Assembly: GCA_009760855.2 (NCBI GenBank) | Contig: WPIO01000002.1 | Coordinates: 10,118,501-10,182,500 of the forward strand | Direction of reading: 5' to 3' | DNA length: 64,000 nt | Source of the DNA: Cristatella mucedo | Lineage: Eukaryota > Bryozoa > Phylactolaemata > Cristatellidae | Shown here: piece after piece, positions 60,781-64,000 of the stretch | Position numbering within the stretch: the first letter of the stretch is position 1 | Layout: the number at the start of each line of letters is the position of its first letter | The notes under the pieces: model-generated | The model's input: the letters and a program-made list of their open reading frames with translations, nothing else | What the model was told of the DNA's origin: nothing | The model's database searches: none | Program-made: the position numbers and the translations under genes

Positions 60781-62934
60781 TAAAAGATTACTGGTGATTT
60801 GAGGCATAGCTAAACAATTTGTAAGGACTTTCAAGGTCAAACGCACCTTGCCTAGTCAGCTCTTAAAGTTTACCAAGCAGCGATGACCTCAGGTTTCTGC
60901 TCCTATCGTGCTATCTAATATAAATATAGGAATGCATTTTAACAAAATGTATATAAGTTCAGCCGAAAAATTCTGGTTGCTGTAGTGCACTGACGGTCCA
61001 CGAAGAGGACCGAAAATTCGATATCGATGAAGTCTACCCCCGAATGTGCGTCAGGGGCTACGAGACTTTGTAAGCGACTCGTTAAGCTTTTTGGGCTTCG
61101 CACGTTCATTATGTAGATTCAAGCAATTTTGTATGACGGAGAACCAAACGTTTAGCGGAGTAAAAAAGACTGCTGGTTCGGGAGGAGGGGACTTGGCGTG
61201 TACACTCCATGCTGGGTCGTGTCAATCAATCAAGAGAGGGTATACATTTTTTAAGGGAGCTATGTTAGTTTTATCGTAGTTTTCTTGAATTTTTAAGGGG
61301 GGAGGGTAATTTTGAGTGCAGGTCTAAGGTGCTTGTTGAAATAGATCCTATCAGTGCAGAACATCAGGTTTTTAACGCGGGGTACAGGTATTATAGCTTG
61401 CTGAAGGTGGTTTTCCGGACGGCGCGCCATTGCAACACAGCTTTCAGCTCTCCCATAACGTCAAGAGAGCTCACTAATTGTAAAGCTGATGAATGGCAGC
61501 ATTTTCTAAAATACAAAGTTCGTTTTAACATAGTTTTAAGAGCCCTACCGAGCGGATTGCGAAGTCCAAGCCATGACCTCTAATCACATCCCCAAGCCTG
61601 ATTTCTAGCCCCTCCACGCCAAGAGCCTGACTATGCACGTAGTTATGACGACTTGTGCATGTAGCAAGGCTTCCCTAACCAATTTTTCAGCAGGATAGCT
61701 GTAGCAGCAGAGTTAACCAGCCAGCCTGTCCCGACGATACAGACTGAGTGCTCCATTACTTGTGCCGCTGCTTGCTCCGAGCGGAGACTTGCTCCTCCGC
61801 GGCTTTCTGGTGACCCAGAGGTGACCCAGAGATAAGCAGCGAAGCCGCTGATTAAGCTACTTCGCGTCTCGTGACGTTACTTCTGCGGAAGCGTCAGCTG
61901 CTTACACTTCGCGCGGAATTCCCAGCCGGCCGCTCCAACTGCTGGCCGCCGGCAGCTTTAATCGACTTCTCTTTGAGATCAGCACCCAAGAACGATGATC
62001 GCGAAGGCGATCTCGAGGAGCTTTTCGACTTCAGAGGTGCTCGGAGTTGAGGGTCGTTGCAATTTTGCTTCGTATTCGAAATAGCAGCAGCGTCTGTAGG
62101 ATAAAAGGGGGCCATTAAATACGGGCGCGGAGGTCACGCCATCGCGCTACTGACGCAGCCAGACGCCGGCAGTGGGAAAACGAGAGAACAGTCGGAATTA
62201 TAGCAGGGACTAATCTCACAGGCCGTCTCTTCGCTTATGGGCAATTGCATTCTCAGCATGCAAGATGCGATTTCATAGAGGCGAATTATCCTTGGCGGCG
62301 GTCGATCAAACACTTGGCTCGCCGCGTCTTATTTTTCGGCCAAGGCCACCGCGTCCTTAAATATGTGCCCAGCATGCACTCGAACGCATAGTCAGCAATG
62401 ACCTTACGAAATCGGGTGATTACGTGCATGCGCCATATGCACCAGCAGAATAAGGCCGCAGGAGGTTTTCTCTTGTTGCACGCTAAATTAATGGCATGTA
62501 CTTAATTAAAAAAGTCAGCTTCTTGTTGATAAGATGCATTGTGACACTGTTAGGACTTGGTCAATGTCCTCATTTTTTTTAAAGTTGATAAGCCTGTGCG
62601 GGCTACGATACGAGAAGAGCTTAATAACGAACTCCGTGCAGATCACCCTTGAAATGTCGTGCCATCGAGGTTCCAACTCACACACAGGTGCCCTCACGAG
62701 ACACCAGACGTATTTGAAGCAGCCTAATCGATCATCTTTAGCCACTTTAATTCGCATTACTCTGGCGGCAATTTCCATCGTTCGTGCGCGCAACAAGCTG
62801 GATTTCCATATCGTCGGATTATCGTCGTAATTTTGTTTCGCTCTTGATAAGCCCTTTCTCCTCGCCCGCGGCAGGACGGGGCTCGCCGCCGGCGCGTATT
62901 TGTCAACCCTGGTTCTCTGACGCGTCATTCTCAC
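60781..62934. other. Intergenic DNA and GC-rich island
   Basis: No recognised gene. A 73-codon minus frame with ATG (61894-62115; 'MAPFYPTDAAAISNTKQN', then Lys/Ser-rich) sits in a GC-rich island and has a coding-like look, but no domain, so it is not called. The remainder of the 206-residue minus frame (62515-62934) is probably the read-through of the following exon candidate into its intron. Confidence 0.4.
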
Positions 62935-63111
62935 GCATGCCTCGTGGCTTCGTGTCGGACCTTTTGGGACCGTAATGTTTCCAACCATGGCTGCATTCCT
63001 CGTTGACTGCTGCTGCTGCTTCTCTTGTTGAGACACAGTAGGCAAACTTCTCTCTCGTGCTTTCATCGTCTTCGTCACGCCGCCGCCGCTCTCGCCGGAC
63101 GGCCGGTCCAT
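62935..63111 (-). CDS. Candidate first coding exon of CNBD2-like gene
   Basis: ATG at 63111-63109 in a good context (CACCAGATGG). 59 codons ('MDRPSGESGGGVTKTMKARE', then a Gln run and basic sequence) end at GCATGC-GTGAGA, a plausible donor in phase 0, the phase required by the exon at 56127. It lies on the same strand in a CpG-rich island, and adding it gives about 583 residues, near the size of CNBD2. There is no domain evidence. The distance (6.8 kb) and intervening repeats leave room for other first exons or a different gene. Confidence 0.3.
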
Positions 63112-64000
63112 CTGGTGACGCGAAAAGCTCAGCACGCGCCCGACCTGGCTAGTAATTTTCGAAGTAGGCTCCCTGTCCAGAGCTGACGAAGATCACCGGC
63201 GACAGGAGCCTGTAAGCTTTCGTCCAAGCGGACGACCAGAAAGTCCATGGTGCCGAGGCTGCGACCAAAGGTGCTGGCTGCTCAGTAGCTCCAGGTCCTC
63301 GGTGTGTGCGTCGGTATGAACCAAGCTGTTGAAAAATGCAAAGCGGAAGACTTTTCTCCAAATCCTACAGCTAGAGTTGGTCGCTGGCAGCTGGGTCGCG
63401 GCGGCCAGATGTCGCGCTGCTCCGGACTAACGGCTAGCCAGGCTCTTTATGCATCTGCAAAATGCTCCTCGCCGAAGTGCTTTCGTTGACTAGAGCATTG
63501 TCGCCGCTGCGTGCAAGTGTCTCTTTCCTTTGACTTGTGATGAATGCGGCCAAGAGGTGTACTGTTAGTAAAACTGTACAAACCGCCCCATGTGCGGCGT
63601 TCGCAGGCCCAACAGCAAGGCAAAGAAGTGCACAAGAGTCACCGATCGCGATCGCTTCTCGCACCAGTGCACGGTTTGCAACGCTCTTTGACAAATGGGG
63701 CGGACTGACGGCTGCAGCCTCCGACGAAAAGTCATGTGCACTCCGTCGGCCGAAATACCCGGTTCCAGGCAGTCCTGCAGGCTTGCGTTGGCAGTTATCC
63801 AGCTCCCGGTCTTACTTCGCATCTCGTCATTCTCGGTCGCACCCTCTGAGTGCACGAGCGTACCGTCAAAGCGGCCGTAACTTCCTCAGCTCGATGACTT
63901 TAGCCACGCTCTAATTGCGCTCAACATCTTCGGCTAAGATCGCTGGCACCACTGTACTGCTCCGTCGCAAAATATTTGGGACCCAAAATCTAGCGTTTCC
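63112..64000. other. GC-rich right edge, no gene confirmed
   Basis: CpG-rich sequence with overlapping frames on both strands (63434-63914). None shows a domain. A possible minus-strand donor (GCGAA-GTAAGA near 63818) follows an ATG-started short frame at 63855. It could be the promoter region of the minus-strand gene or the end of a gene lying beyond the window. Confidence 0.35.

Noticed and set aside
63434-63914. Overlapping 86-125-residue frames on both strands at the right edge
   Set aside because: No domain, no start context that stands out, and GC-rich composition explains the open frames.

Overview
This window is animal (metazoan), most likely invertebrate, nuclear DNA. Genes are split by GT-AG introns. 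The intergenic and intronic DNA is moderately AT-rich and full of decayed non-LTR retrotransposons, tRNA-derived SINEs, hAT and pogo/Tigger DNA-transposon remnants and long microsatellites. GC-rich, CpG-rich islands coincide with the coding exons. There is no bacterial-style operon, no CRISPR array and no rRNA. I cannot name the phylum from the sequence.

Three gene models are supported. (1) A plus-strand intact reading frame at 11427-13352 encodes a 641-residue RING-finger protein with an acidic stretch, a SUMO-interaction-like motif and SR clusters, resembling TOPORS-type E3 ligases. (2) A plus-strand two-exon gene (26231-26638 and 28350-28730) encodes a 262-residue protein with two membrane segments and a Cys-rich glycosylated loop, the architecture of BK-channel beta (KCNMB) and TipE auxiliary subunits. 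(3) A minus-strand gene (56127 down to 38461, possibly starting at 63111) is spread over at least eight small exons. They join in phase into a protein with two tandem cyclic-nucleotide-binding domains, resembling CNBD2. Most of its exons are too short to stand out as ORFs and were recovered from splice sites plus domain continuity.

Layout: 1-11 kb is repeat-rich DNA with LINE pieces and an unexplained GC-rich block (6.8-8.8 kb) of broken minus-strand reading frames between direct repeats. 11.4-13.4 kb is the RING gene. 13.9-16.9 kb holds dispersed repeats and a tandem array of roughly 168-bp units. 17-24 kb is microsatellites, SINEs and nested LINEs. 24-29.6 kb is a CpG-rich domain with a GGC tract, a hairpin cluster, a long AG tract and the channel-subunit gene. 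29.5-31.3 kb is an hAT remnant. 31-38 kb has no recognised gene. 38.4-56.1 kb is the cyclic-nucleotide-binding gene, whose introns are packed with transposons. 56-64 kb holds a Tigger remnant, a LINE tail with a CT expansion, and a GC-rich island that may carry the first coding exon of the same gene.

Two LINE families are distinguished here. LINE-A has 3' ends lacking the hairpin. LINE-B has 3' ends carrying a conserved hairpin resembling L2-clade tails. A tRNA-derived SINE (SINE-B) ends in the same hairpin as LINE-B, suggesting LINE-B mobilised it. The three genes show no obvious functional link.
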